Virus record (IMG/VR): IMGVR_UViG_3300023179_000106
Span: 1-64,000 of that record
Strand: one strand, 5' to 3'
DNA: 64,000 nucleotides
From: a virus
Of this stretch, positions 49,814-57,960 are shown one piece after another (position 1 is the first letter of the stretch; each line of letters begins with the position of its first letter). The notes under the pieces are model-generated. The model was not told the DNA's origin. It made no database searches and worked only from the letters and a program-made list of their open reading frames with translations. The translations under genes and the position numbers were made by a program.

Positions 49814-51625
49814 ATGGAAAATGGAAAAAACGGAGTACCAGAGGGGCTTCCCTACCCGAAGGAGCCCTTCGAGGACTTTTATTTCAGATTCAAGAACACT
49901 TCGGAGATGGTCGAGGACCCAGAGTGGTCGTCCATATACGCGACCTACTACAGCCTCACGCCGTACGAGACCGACATACCCATCGGGGAGAAAGTCGAGG
50001 ACTTGAACTCGTTCTCTGCGGACAAGCAGATCGCCGAGGTCACGAAGTGCGCCAGAAATTTCTTCTACTGGTGTCATCGGTATGTGAAAATCCTTCACCC
50101 CAAGTTCGGCACGATACCCTTCGTCCTGTACAAGTACCAGAGGAGGGTGATCGAGGAGTACGGGCGGAACAGGTTCAACATGATCAGCAAGTTCCGCCAG
50201 GGCGGACTCAGCACCGTCAGCGTGCTATGGGGCCTCCATAAGTGCATGTTCCAGAAAGACCAGCAGATATACTTCCTTTCCAAGACCGACCGCGAGGCGC
50301 TCGCCTCCGGCGACATAGCCAGAAGGGCGATGGACAACTTCCCCTACTGGATGTACGACTCGTCCGCCGCGGACATCACGAAGCACGAGAAGTCGTTCAA
50401 CGACATAGGCTCGAAGATGTGCTTCTATACGCCGGAGGCGGCGCGAGGCAAGTCCGCGACCTACATCATGATCGACGAGGCCGCGTTCATCGACAAGATG
50501 GACGAGCACTGGAAGGCCATGTACCCCGTGATCGCGACGGGCGGACACATCGAGATCATCTCGACGGTCAACGGCCTTGGCAACTGGTACGAGGAGACCT
50601 ACCACGAGGCCACGGCGGGCAAAAACTTCTTCAATGTGATAGACCTGGACTACTGGGAGCACCCTGTCTACGCGAACCCCGAGTGGGCCGAGGCGATGCG
50701 GGCGAACCTCGGCGAGAAGGGTTGGAGACAAGAGGTTCTGCGCGACTTCCTCGGCTCGGGGGACACCTACATATCGACAAACGTCATAAGCCAGTACGAC
50801 AGGGCCTCGAAGTCTTCTCCTCCCGTCAGGACGACGTTCGCCAAGTGGGCGAACGAGGAACAGAAGGGTCAGGAATGGGGCGACGGGGCTCTCTGGATAT
50901 GGCGGGAGCCGATGGAGGGGCACGAATACATCATCGGCGTCGACTGCGCGGAGGGGGTGGGCAAGGAAGGCGACAACTCCTGTTTCCAGGTCATCGACGC
51001 ATCCAGCATGGAACAGGTTGCGGAGTTCTACAGCAACCTTGTCCCGCCGAATGTGTTCGCCCAGATCATCCACCAGATAGGGATATACTACAACACGGCG
51101 ACCGTGGTGGTGGAAAACAACGCCATCGGAAGTGCCGTGATTAGCACACTCGGCAACGACCTCGGGTACGAAGCCGTGTACTACGAGAACAAGAAGACCT
51201 CCTCGCGGCTGGGGATCAAGGTCACGCCGTCGAACAGGCCGGTTCTGCTCGAGGCGATGCAGAGCCGTCTGATGAACGGGAGCGTGAGGGTGAACAGCCA
51301 GAGGCTGGTGTCCGAGATGAAGACGTTCATCTACAGCCCGCAGAAGAAGAGAGCCGAGGCGATTCGGGGCAAGCACGACGACGCCATCATGGCCCTTTGC
51401 CTCGCCCTTTACGTGCGTGACGAGCGTCTGCGGGGATTGCCACTAGACGTCGAGTACTCCGAGGGAATGGCGAACTTGTCGAGGGGCGGCCCGATCGAGG
51501 AAATCAAGAAGGAAATCATGGAGGGCGGGGTAGATAGATGGATGGAGTTTCGGATAGAAGACGCGAGGCAGGACGATCAGGAGCCTTCTAGAAGAAACCC
51601 ACTGCTCAAGGAGTTCGGCTGGTAG
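49814..51625 (+). CDS. Terminase large subunit (gp17-like)
   Basis: A 603-residue packaging motor. The ATPase region has an unusual P-loop, SKFRQGGLSTVS near residue 125, lacking the usual G-K-T/S. Walker B is TYIMIDEAAFI near 218-228 and the coupling motif STVNG follows. The nuclease domain has IIGVDCAEG near 373, and the C-terminus has the conserved KHDDAIMALCLAL. It cuts concatemers and pumps DNA into proheads through the portal. The small gene at 51631 follows, and an antisense modification cassette separates it from the portal gene. The start ATG 49814 abuts a palindrome. Confidence 0.95.
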   Translation: MENGKNGVPEGLPYPKEPFEDFYFRFKNTSEMVEDPEWSSIYATYYSLTPYETDIPIGEKVEDLNSFSADKQIAEVTKCARNFFYWCHRYVKILHPKFGTIPFVLYKYQRRVIEEYGRNRFNMISKFRQGGLSTVSVLWGLHKCMFQKDQQIYFLSKTDREALASGDIARRAMDNFPYWMYDSSAADITKHEKSFNDIGSKMCFYTPEAARGKSATYIMIDEAAFIDKMDEHWKAMYPVIATGGHIEIISTVNGLGNWYEETYHEATAGKNFFNVIDLDYWEHPVYANPEWAEAMRANLGEKGWRQEVLRDFLGSGDTYISTNVISQYDRASKSSPPVRTTFAKWANEEQKGQEWGDGALWIWREPMEGHEYIIGVDCAEGVGKEGDNSCFQVIDASSMEQVAEFYSNLVPPNVFAQIIHQIGIYYNTATVVVENNAIGSAVISTLGNDLGYEAVYYENKKTSSRLGIKVTPSNRPVLLEAMQSRLMNGSVRVNSQRLVSEMKTFIYSPQKKRAEAIRGKHDDAIMALCLALYVRDERLRGLPLDVEYSEGMANLSRGGPIEEIKKEIMEGGVDRWMEFRIEDARQDDQEPSRRNPLLKEFGW

Positions 51626-51630
51626 AGTTC

Positions 51631-51933
51631 ATGGAAAAGCACAAGGAAATCAAAAGACTGATAGAGCGCGCCTTGGCTTCGTGCACTGGCTATCGCATGC
51701 GGGAGGTAAGGCTTCGCCTTGAGAGCTCCTTGGCGGCGTTGGGGCGCGTCGAGGCCGAAAGGAAGACGAGTCAACAGCCCTCAAGACCGCAGTGGTTTCT
51801 TGACCTGTCTAGCGGCTCGCTGCGCAATCTCACCCGCAGTCAGGCGAGAGACGCCATAAGCAAGATCGAACAGATGATCGGCGACGAAAGAAAGAGAATT
51901 TCTTACGGCAACGAAGATGTAATCATGGGATGA
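51631..51933 (+). CDS. Hypothetical protein downstream of terminase
   Basis: A 100-residue basic helical protein beginning 5 bases after the terminase stop. Helices near residues 5-45 (IKRLIERALASCTGYRMREV) and 65-90 (LTRSQARDAISKIEQMI) might form a small bundle. It may aid packaging, but no family is recognised. A 108-base gap with no clear gene follows. Confidence 0.65.
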   Translation: MEKHKEIKRLIERALASCTGYRMREVRLRLESSLAALGRVEAERKTSQQPSRPQWFLDLSSGSLRNLTRSQARDAISKIEQMIGDERKRISYGNEDVIMG

Positions 51934-52041
51934 AGCGTACGGAAAGACAACCAAGAAGGTACCCCAGCAAATAAGCCGCGGCACACACAGACCCGAAAAA
52001 AATCGATTTTGTCATTGTGGTATAAACGAATGGGTTTACCA

Positions 52042-52770
52042 TCAAGACGGTAGTCTTTGGCTGATCTTTGCCACTCCCCATTCTGACCCCTTGTTCGCCA
52101 CATAGTCTTGTCTTATTGCCGCATCCTCGCATATGTTCTTGCTCAGATCCATCGTCTCCCGTATGTCCTTGAGTTGGCAGTTCGCTGTTCTGACCTCGTT
52201 GGAATGGGCGATGCAGGAAAGGACCGGCGGGGCGACAAAAAGCTCCAGCCTGTTGTGCATGCGAACCCTGAACTGGTAGTTGGTGTCGTCGTACCCCCAG
52301 CCTAGGTTTATGCTCTCGTCGTAGCCGTTGACGGAATAGAAGTCCTCCCTCGTCGCCCCAATGAATCCCGCGCATCCGTTGTTTCCGTTCGCATCCTCGC
52401 TTGCGAACGACATCACTATCCTTTTGTTCGCGAAAGACCGCTCGACGAACTCGCAGAACCCATTCGGCATCGTGATGTCCGAGTCGAGGTTGCACAGGAT
52501 GTCGCCTCCCGCGGCCCTGTGGGCTATGTTCTTGGCGTGTGCGGCGACCCAGTACCGAGGCTCGTCGGTTCTCAAGAAACGAAGCATGCCGGAATCAAGG
52601 TAGGAAGACAGATTTTCTGAAACCCACTTGCCCACTTCGTCCTTCCCTCCGTAGTCGAGAAGCACGAACTCTACGTTGCCGTACGACTCGCACGCCTTCA
52701 GGTTCTTGGGGTAGGTCTCCTTGAGGTGGAAGAGTCGATCCATGCACGTGGTGCAGAAGGATATTTTCAA
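52042..52770 (-). CDS. Glycosyltransferase family 2-like protein
   Basis: A 242-residue GT-A enzyme. Residues 1-15 (LKISFCTTCMDRLFHL) give the first strand, ILCNLDSDITMPNGF near 92-105 contains the D-x-D metal site, and NLGWGYDDTNYQFRVRM near 170 matches the acceptor-side W-G-Y-D-D motif seen in galactosyl/N-acetylgalactosaminyltransferases. It would transfer a sugar to an acceptor that cannot be named. The TTG start overlaps the stop of the oxygenase gene (TTGA), with GGAG at the proper distance. Confidence 0.88.
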   Translation of the reverse strand: MKISFCTTCMDRLFHLKETYPKNLKACESYGNVEFVLLDYGGKDEVGKWVSENLSSYLDSGMLRFLRTDEPRYWVAAHAKNIAHRAAGGDILCNLDSDITMPNGFCEFVERSFANKRIVMSFASEDANGNNGCAGFIGATREDFYSVNGYDESINLGWGYDDTNYQFRVRMHNRLELFVAPPVLSCIAHSNEVRTANCQLKDIRETMDLSKNICEDAAIRQDYVANKGSEWGVAKISQRLPS

Positions 52771-53399
52771 GCGTTCTCCTTGAAGAAGCCCACCACGGAA
52801 GCGCGACAGTGATCGCCCGCGTCTGCGTCCACCCTGTTTATGCTGTGCCATACGCCGGCCCTCGTCAGCACCAGCCTGTTTGGCTTGCAAGTCACGTAAG
52901 TTCCTATGCCGTAGGTGGCAAGGAAGCCGTCCTCGTACCTGTGGTCAAGATGGGGGTGAACGAAGTTCTCTTCGCGAGGCGTCTTGGCGAGGAGCAGTTC
53001 GCCGCCCCAAGTGCTGGCCCATTCGGGGTGGACATAGTATATGACGGCCCCTGTGTACCCTTGGTCGTTGTGCCAGGAAAGCTTGGTGCCCCGCGGGTAG
53101 AGGTAGGCCCTGACGGTCAGAGCCGCCCAGTTCGGCACAAGCGAAGGATGGGCCTTGGCCACGTTTGTGAACATCACGTTCATGAGGTCGATGTAGTTGC
53201 CGTAAGGGCACCCCGAAGCGTCGTAGTTCTTGCCGCCGATGCATGTCCCGTCTGTGAGCCGCCAGACCTTCGACCACCCGGATATGTGAGGCATGAGGTA
53301 CTCCTCCTGCTGCACGGCAGTCCAAAGCGCGTCGAACTGGGTTTTCTCGAGCACATCGTCGTACACGACGAAGTCTTCAGTCTCCATCAATTTTATCAT
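52767..53399 (-). CDS. 2-oxoglutarate/Fe(II)-dependent oxygenase (prolyl-hydroxylase-like)
   Basis: A 210-residue double-stranded beta-helix enzyme. The iron ligands are visible as H-x-D in KLSWHNDQGYTG near residue 110 and the distal His in GVWHSINRVD near 183, with the 2OG-binding Arg in HCRASVVGF near 195. GGELLLA after the first motif is typical. It would hydroxylate a protein or small molecule. It is translationally coupled to genes on both sides (sulfotransferase-like upstream, glycosyltransferase downstream), implying a shared modification pathway. Confidence 0.9.
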   Translation of the reverse strand: MIKLMETEDFVVYDDVLEKTQFDALWTAVQQEEYLMPHISGWSKVWRLTDGTCIGGKNYDASGCPYGNYIDLMNVMFTNVAKAHPSLVPNWAALTVRAYLYPRGTKLSWHNDQGYTGAVIYYVHPEWASTWGGELLLAKTPREENFVHPHLDHRYEDGFLATYGIGTYVTCKPNRLVLTRAGVWHSINRVDADAGDHCRASVVGFFKENA

Positions 53400-53979
53400 T
53401 CGATCGACCCAATCCGATGCTTTTAAGGTAGTAGAAGTATCTGTCGTAGGCCTGCTGGCACTCCTCGACGACCGCCTCGGAACACAGTTCCGCTTCCGGG
53501 ACGGTCGCCTGCACCGACTGAAGCGGGGCGGACAGGCCCAGGAACTCGTGAATTATACTCATGCTTGATTCTCTAGCAAGGTCGTCCCAGGTGACCAAGA
53601 GGGAGTGTTTCGACCTCCTTGCCATCTCGCAGATCCGCCGCAGCCTGAACCTGTAGTAGGAGGATGCCCCCTTCTCGTTGTACCCGTGACGCAGTATCTC
53701 GTTGAGGGAGTGCCTTGCGGGCCTGATGACGAATATGTTCATGAACATCCCGTACAGCCTTCTGCTCGACATGGACGCGTTGAACAGCAGGTGGTCGCCG
53801 TACACGGCGGATGCGTCCCTGCACTTGTGGCCCAGCCGGAACAGCCACCTGACGCCCGAGGGGCTGTCGTACCTCGCCCCCGACTCCCTTATTTCGCACC
53901 TCGGGTCGGAGTTCAGGGCGGCCACGAGGCTTCCGGAACCTGATCCGAGATGACTAACTACGAAACAGACCTTTTTCAA
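53377..53979 (-). CDS. Sulfotransferase-like protein
   Basis: A 200-residue protein. VCFVVSHLGSGSGSLVAAL at residues 4-22 resembles the 5'-phosphosulfate-binding loop of PAPS sulfotransferases, and NIFVIRPARHSLNEIL near 99-115 resembles the 3'-phosphate motif (R.P....S). The rest is helical, as in the family. TTG 53979 is used because GGAGG lies upstream and the homology starts there. The enzyme would sulfate a carbohydrate or protein. Confidence is limited because the family is divergent. Confidence 0.68.
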   Translation of the reverse strand: MKKVCFVVSHLGSGSGSLVAALNSDPRCEIRESGARYDSPSGVRWLFRLGHKCRDASAVYGDHLLFNASMSSRRLYGMFMNIFVIRPARHSLNEILRHGYNEKGASSYYRFRLRRICEMARRSKHSLLVTWDDLARESSMSIIHEFLGLSAPLQSVQATVPEAELCSEAVVEECQQAYDRYFYYLKSIGLGRSNDKIDGD

Positions 53980-54044
53980 CGCGTATCGCCCCTCCGAAGC
54001 TACCTTAATGGAGCGGCGTCCAGCAAGAATCAGAGAGGGAATAG

Positions 54045-56546
54045 ATGGCGTGGTGGGATTTCTACAGGCTTTGGACTTACCAGTTCGAGAAGGGACCACT
54101 TGAGAAGCTCGACAACCGCAATCTGACGGGTGCGGGCGTCGTCGTGCCCGACGCCATGCCAGACCTCCGCAGCGACGCCTACGGCGACGCGAGGAGTCAG
54201 ATCAGGCTCCACGACAGCAACGACTTCATCGACCTGAGCACCGTCACAAACCGCCAGAGCCGATACAAGGAGTACGAGAGGCTCAGGAGCGTGGCGGAGG
54301 TCGAGATGGCCATGACCGTCATCAGCGACGAGGCCTGCGTCCACGGCGACACCCGTATCTCCACCCTTTTCGACGGACAGAAGACCATACGCTGGCTCAC
54401 CGAGAGGTGGAAGAAGAACCCCAGTCCGTTCCTGGTCTACTGCTGGGACTTCTCCAAGGAGGACTACACACTCGGGTGGGCCTACGAACCCAGGATCGTC
54501 AAACGGGACAAGACCGTGAAGGTGCTGCTGGACGACGGCACGAGGTTCGTGGTCACGCCGGACCACAGGATACTCACACGCGACCAGAGGTGGGTGGCCG
54601 CCGGCGACCTGAAGAAGGGCGACGAGCTCATGCCGTTCTACCGCCTGCAGCCGAACAAGAAGCTGAATAGGCTGCGTACGGGCCAGTTCCCCAGAATATT
54701 CACGTTCGACGGCTGGAAGCACGAGAGGCAGTTCATAGACGAGTGGAAGGGCGAGGGGGAGCGGTACGGAAAGGTCGGGATGGCGACGAAGCTCCTCGCC
54801 TCGGGGTTCAGCACCAGGAAGGTGGGGAGCATCATGAAGCACTCCTGGAACAGCGTCAGGGACTGGATCGGCAAGGAAGGGTTCAACACCAAGGAGCTCA
54901 AGTGGCTCGGGCGGATGAACGACAGAAGGCGCGTGGTCGGCGTGATAGAGGGCGAGGACGCCGAGGTCTACGACCTCAGCGTAAGGGAGCACGAGAACTT
55001 CTGCACCGACGGCGTGGTGATGCACAACTGCCAGAAGAACGACAAGGGCGACATCTTCAGGATATCGTGCGAGGACGAGCAGGTTCGCAAGGAACTCGAG
55101 TTCCTTTGCTTCAACAGGAAGATGCTGAACCTGAACCGCAGGGCGTGGCAGATGGTAAAGAAGCTGTGCATATTCGGCGACGCCTTCTACGAGCTGGTGA
55201 CGGATCCGGAGGAGCCCAAACAGGGCGTGCTGAAGATGCAGGAGCTCCCTCCCGACAGCATGTTCAAGATCGTAACCACGAAGGGGCGGGTGGTCGAGTA
55301 CCAGCAGAGCAAGGAGGGCCCCGACTACCAGGCCCTCACGAGGAGCTCCGTCACGACGGCTTCGGAGCAGGAGCTCATGCAGTCCAATGCGATAAGGTTC
55401 GCCCCCAGCCAGGTGATCCACATATACCTCGGCGACGACAGGAGGACGTTCTACCCCTACGGGCAGAGCCTCATGGAGCCGGCGAGGGGGCCGGCCCACC
55501 AGCTGCGTCTGATGGAGGACGCCATGCTCGTGTACCGGCTCGTAAGGGCCCCGGAGCGCAGGATATTCTACATCGACGTCGGGCAGCTCCCGCCGTACAA
55601 GGCCGAGGCCTTCGTGGAGAGGATGAAGGACCAGTTCAGGAAGAAGAAGGTGCAGACGGGACGCGGAACCGGGGCCAACGCCGTCGACGAGAGGTGGCAC
55701 GCCCCGGCGGCCGACGAGGACTACTGGATACCGATCCGCCCGAACGCAAACACGAGGATAGAGACGCTGCCCGGCGCCCAGAACCTCGGAGAGATCGACG
55801 ACGCCATCTACTTCAGGAACAAGCTCTTCACCGCCCTGAACTTCCCGAAGAACTACATGAACAACGAGGACGCGGGGGCGACGAGGATAACGCTCAGCGC
55901 CCAGGACGCAAGGTTCGCGAGGATGGTGGAACGCATACAGTCGAGCGTCGAGGACGGCATCCTTGAGATATGCGAGAGGCACCTCGAGATGAGGGGCTTC
56001 CCGGCGGAGGCCTACGAGGATCTCAAGATCGAGATGACCCCGCCGAGCAGCTGGAAGGAACTGAGCGAGGCAGAGATCATGAACAACAGGATCAGCGTGG
56101 TCACCTCGCTCAAGAGCAGCATGCTGATGAGCGACTTCGACCTTCTCACCCGATACATGCGGGTGTCTGAGGAGGAGGCTCAAAGGATAATCAGCCGCAA
56201 CAAGATCCAGAAGCTCGAGGATCTCAAGATACAGATCATCGGCCAGAACCCGCAGCTCCTCGGCGTGGGTGTGCCTGGCTCCGACTCCGGGGGCCCCGAG
56301 ATGGGCGCGGAGATGGGCGGGCCGACGCCAGACATCGGCGGGGACCAGCCCCTCGGCATGGACGGGCCGCCTGAAGGTGGTGGCGAGCAACCAGAGCTAG
56401 AGGGACTACCGAAAGAAGAGGGCGACGAGGCGCCGCCGGAGCTCCCCGATCCGACAGACGAGGAGATCAAGAAGTACGACCTCGGCGTTGAGGACTACAG
56501 CAGGGTGATCGACCAGGAGGACATCGACTGGAGCGAGGAGGGTTAG
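54045..56546 (+). CDS. Portal protein (gp20-like) precursor containing an intein
   Basis: An 833-residue precursor. After removal of a 231-residue intein (residues 98-328) a 602-residue portal remains, close to the T4 gp20 range. Portal features are SVAEVEMAMTVISDEA before the intein, FRISCEDEQVRKELEFLC after it, then GQSLMEPARGPAHQLRLMED and AYEDLKIEMTPPSSW. The C-terminus (about 740-833) is acidic and Pro/Gly-rich. Portals form the dodecameric vertex through which DNA is packaged and the neck attaches. Order and synteny with the protease, scaffold and capsid genes agree. Confidence 0.95.
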   Translation: MAWWDFYRLWTYQFEKGPLEKLDNRNLTGAGVVVPDAMPDLRSDAYGDARSQIRLHDSNDFIDLSTVTNRQSRYKEYERLRSVAEVEMAMTVISDEACVHGDTRISTLFDGQKTIRWLTERWKKNPSPFLVYCWDFSKEDYTLGWAYEPRIVKRDKTVKVLLDDGTRFVVTPDHRILTRDQRWVAAGDLKKGDELMPFYRLQPNKKLNRLRTGQFPRIFTFDGWKHERQFIDEWKGEGERYGKVGMATKLLASGFSTRKVGSIMKHSWNSVRDWIGKEGFNTKELKWLGRMNDRRRVVGVIEGEDAEVYDLSVREHENFCTDGVVMHNCQKNDKGDIFRISCEDEQVRKELEFLCFNRKMLNLNRRAWQMVKKLCIFGDAFYELVTDPEEPKQGVLKMQELPPDSMFKIVTTKGRVVEYQQSKEGPDYQALTRSSVTTASEQELMQSNAIRFAPSQVIHIYLGDDRRTFYPYGQSLMEPARGPAHQLRLMEDAMLVYRLVRAPERRIFYIDVGQLPPYKAEAFVERMKDQFRKKKVQTGRGTGANAVDERWHAPAADEDYWIPIRPNANTRIETLPGAQNLGEIDDAIYFRNKLFTALNFPKNYMNNEDAGATRITLSAQDARFARMVERIQSSVEDGILEICERHLEMRGFPAEAYEDLKIEMTPPSSWKELSEAEIMNNRISVVTSLKSSMLMSDFDLLTRYMRVSEEEAQRIISRNKIQKLEDLKIQIIGQNPQLLGVGVPGSDSGGPEMGAEMGGPTPDIGGDQPLGMDGPPEGGGEQPELEGLPKEEGDEAPPELPDPTDEEIKKYDLGVEDYSRVIDQEDIDWSEEG
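54336..55028 (+). other. Intein coding segment within the portal gene
   Basis: The segment encodes 231 residues starting at Cys98 of the precursor (ACVHGDTRI, block A). Block B is GTRFVVTPDHRILTRD, with the T-x-x-H motif, and the C-terminal blocks are YDLSVREHENFCTDGVVMHN, ending His-Asn followed by extein Cys329. The middle (SGFSTRKVGSIMKHSWNSV) looks like a helix-turn-helix linker. No LAGLIDADG or HNH endonuclease motif is evident, so it is a mini-intein or has lost its homing nuclease. Confidence 0.93.
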
Positions 56547-56596
56547 GATCGCAGCCGAAAAGACCTAGCTGAAAAGGCGTAAAACAGGAGGCAAAA

Positions 56597-56788
56597 ATGG
56601 GATTCGATTATGAGACGCCCGAGATGGTGAGCAAACCTATGGCGGGCGGAGGCGGAGGCGGAGGCGGAGGAAGAAACAAATTCGGCTCTCCCGAACCGCC
56701 CGACCCCAACAAAAACAACAGAGACCTTAAGTTCAAGCCCGAAGCCTTCAAGACATGGCTCGGCAACAGGATAAGGAAGCAGAAGTGA
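56597..56788 (+). CDS. Small Gly-rich hypothetical protein
   Basis: A 63-residue protein with a nine-glycine run (GGGGGGGGG) near residue 20 and a basic, Pro-rich C-terminus. The N-terminus MGFDYETPEMVSKPM is acidic. An AGGAGG precedes the start by 6 bases. It may be a disordered head- or packaging-associated protein. Function unknown. Confidence 0.6.
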   Translation: MGFDYETPEMVSKPMAGGGGGGGGGRNKFGSPEPPDPNKNNRDLKFKPEAFKTWLGNRIRKQK

Positions 56789-56886
56789 ATTCAAGAAACA
56801 GGATGGGATAAAAAAGTCGTTCGCACTTGATGCGTTCTGGATTGCGCAACAGGGCTATAATCCGGCCGCGGCCGGGGGAGGGCCGA

Positions 56887-57066
56887 ATGGAAGAGTGGCG
56901 TATCGTTTGCAAGATCGCGGAGATGAGGAGCTACATAGCGAGCGACTGGCCGGGCGTACAGGAGAGGAAGAATCTCTACAAGGCGGTGGCCGAACTAGAA
57001 GTTGAACTAAAGAGGATTAGGGATGATGCCGAAAAGGCCAAGTCGAAAAAAGATAAAGAGGCTTGA
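56887..57066 (+). CDS. Small helical hypothetical protein
   Basis: A 59-residue charged protein starting ATG 56887 with GGGAGGG upstream. Most of it is one long coiled-coil helix (LYKAVAELEVELKRIRDDAE). The next gene starts inside its 3' end. No family recognised. Confidence 0.55.
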   Translation: MEEWRIVCKIAEMRSYIASDWPGVQERKNLYKAVAELEVELKRIRDDAEKAKSKKDKEA

Positions 57067-57208
57067 GAGACAGAGCAGGTTGAGGGACAGATTCGAACTC
57101 TGGGTCTGTCGCCACAACCACAAGATGGAGCTCGTGCGAACCCTGACCAGCGTAATGGGGCTGGTGGTCTCGTCCATAGTCATGATGAAGGTTTTCGGCA
57201 TAATTTGA
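57023..57208 (+). CDS. Small basic membrane-anchored protein
   Basis: A 61-residue protein beginning ATG 57023 or 57026, overlapping the preceding gene by 44 bases. The first half is very basic (RPSRKKIKRLERQSRLRD), followed by one hydrophobic segment (LTSVMGLVVSSIVMMKVF). It resembles small membrane proteins common in large phages. Function unknown. Confidence 0.55.
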   Translation: MMPKRPSRKKIKRLERQSRLRDRFELWVCRHNHKMELVRTLTSVMGLVVSSIVMMKVFGII

Positions 57209-57276
57209 TTTGTCGACGCGAATGCGACGCGTATTGTTGTGGAAAATAGTGCTTCCAAAACATATGCAATTGCCAT

Positions 57277-57309
57277 CGGCCTCCTTCTAAATAACATAAA
57301 AGGAGGCCG
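57277..57309 (+). promoter_or_regulatory. Hairpin that masks the ribosome-binding site of 57311
   Basis: CGGCCTCCTT (57277-57286) pairs perfectly with AAGGAGGCCG (57300-57309), the Shine-Dalgarno sequence of the gene at 57311, leaving a 13-base loop that contains CTAAATAAC. Initiation from within the loop would release the site, whereas read-through RNA would fold and block translation. Confidence 0.7.
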
Positions 57310-57310
57310 T

Positions 57311-57850
57311 ATGTTTTCCAGCAGCAAACTGGTGTTCGCCTGTGATTTGAATCAGAATTCCTCAAACCCGAACAATCCAGGCGACGACTGCAATCCGGCC
57401 TTGTTCGACCAGAATGGATACCCACAGACATGCGGACTCTGGTATGTGGAGCTGCCGAGCATGCTACAGTCGGTCGTGATAGAAGGAATCCAAGGGATCG
57501 ACCCGCAGAGCGTATACACGCAGTGCGTGTTTTCGACTGATTCTCAAGGGCAAGCCCTGAAACAGTGCATAATGTACTTCACAGACTCAACATTCGGTTT
57601 TCAGCCAGGGATTCCCGCGGCCAACCGCACTGTCGCCGTGAACCTCTCGACCGGAACCCTATCTAGAGGGGCCATAAGCCTGCTTTTGACCAACGATCCC
57701 ACGGATTTCGAATGCCCACTGGGCACCTACTTCACCGGGGGCGGAAACTACGGATCTGGCACCTGCCTGGCAATCAGATGCTGCGGTGGCCCATGCGCGT
57801 CCAGCGGTGATGCATCAAGGTGCGGCACATGCAGACTTGGCACTTGTTGA
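57311..57850 (+). CDS. Cysteine-rich hypothetical protein
   Basis: A 179-residue protein. The frame is open 72 bases earlier, but ATG 57311 follows an AAGGAGG. The middle is beta-rich and the C-terminal 40 residues hold nine cysteines (GTCLAIRCCGGPCASSGDAS, then CGTCRLGTC), consistent with disulfide or metal binding. It has no clear signal peptide (start MFSSSKLVFACDLNQNSS). It may be a virion surface protein. Its translation may be controlled by the upstream hairpin. Confidence 0.7.
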   Translation: MFSSSKLVFACDLNQNSSNPNNPGDDCNPALFDQNGYPQTCGLWYVELPSMLQSVVIEGIQGIDPQSVYTQCVFSTDSQGQALKQCIMYFTDSTFGFQPGIPAANRTVAVNLSTGTLSRGAISLLLTNDPTDFECPLGTYFTGGGNYGSGTCLAIRCCGGPCASSGDASRCGTCRLGTC

Positions 57851-57948
57851 GGACGGCCTGTCGCCAACGCGAACAAAAAGCGCCTTCGCCATTATTTGGC
57901 GGTTATCATACTTTCACCCTGAAAAACATTGATTATTCCGCCGCAATA

Positions 57949-57958
57949 CATAAATAGG
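57949..57958 (+). promoter_or_regulatory. CATAAATAGG late-promoter-like element adjacent to ATG
   Basis: CATAAATA-GGGC-ATG at 57961 has the same spacing as the element before 42226. No ribosome-binding site is present between the element and the start, so a leaderless mRNA is suggested. Confidence 0.55.
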
Positions 57959-57960
57959 GC

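Noticed and set aside
54640-54920. Homing endonuclease inside the portal intein
   Set aside because: No LAGLIDADG, HNH or GIY-YIG motif was seen. The linker resembles a helix-turn-helix only.
54030-56390. A 786-codon open frame antisense to the portal gene
   Set aside because: It is a shadow of the GC-rich portal gene with its codon-position bias. It has no domain, start signal or fit with the neighbours.
57870-57900. Hairpin after the Cys-rich gene as a terminator (CGCCATTATTTGGCG)
   Set aside because: The stem has only five base pairs and no T-tract follows.
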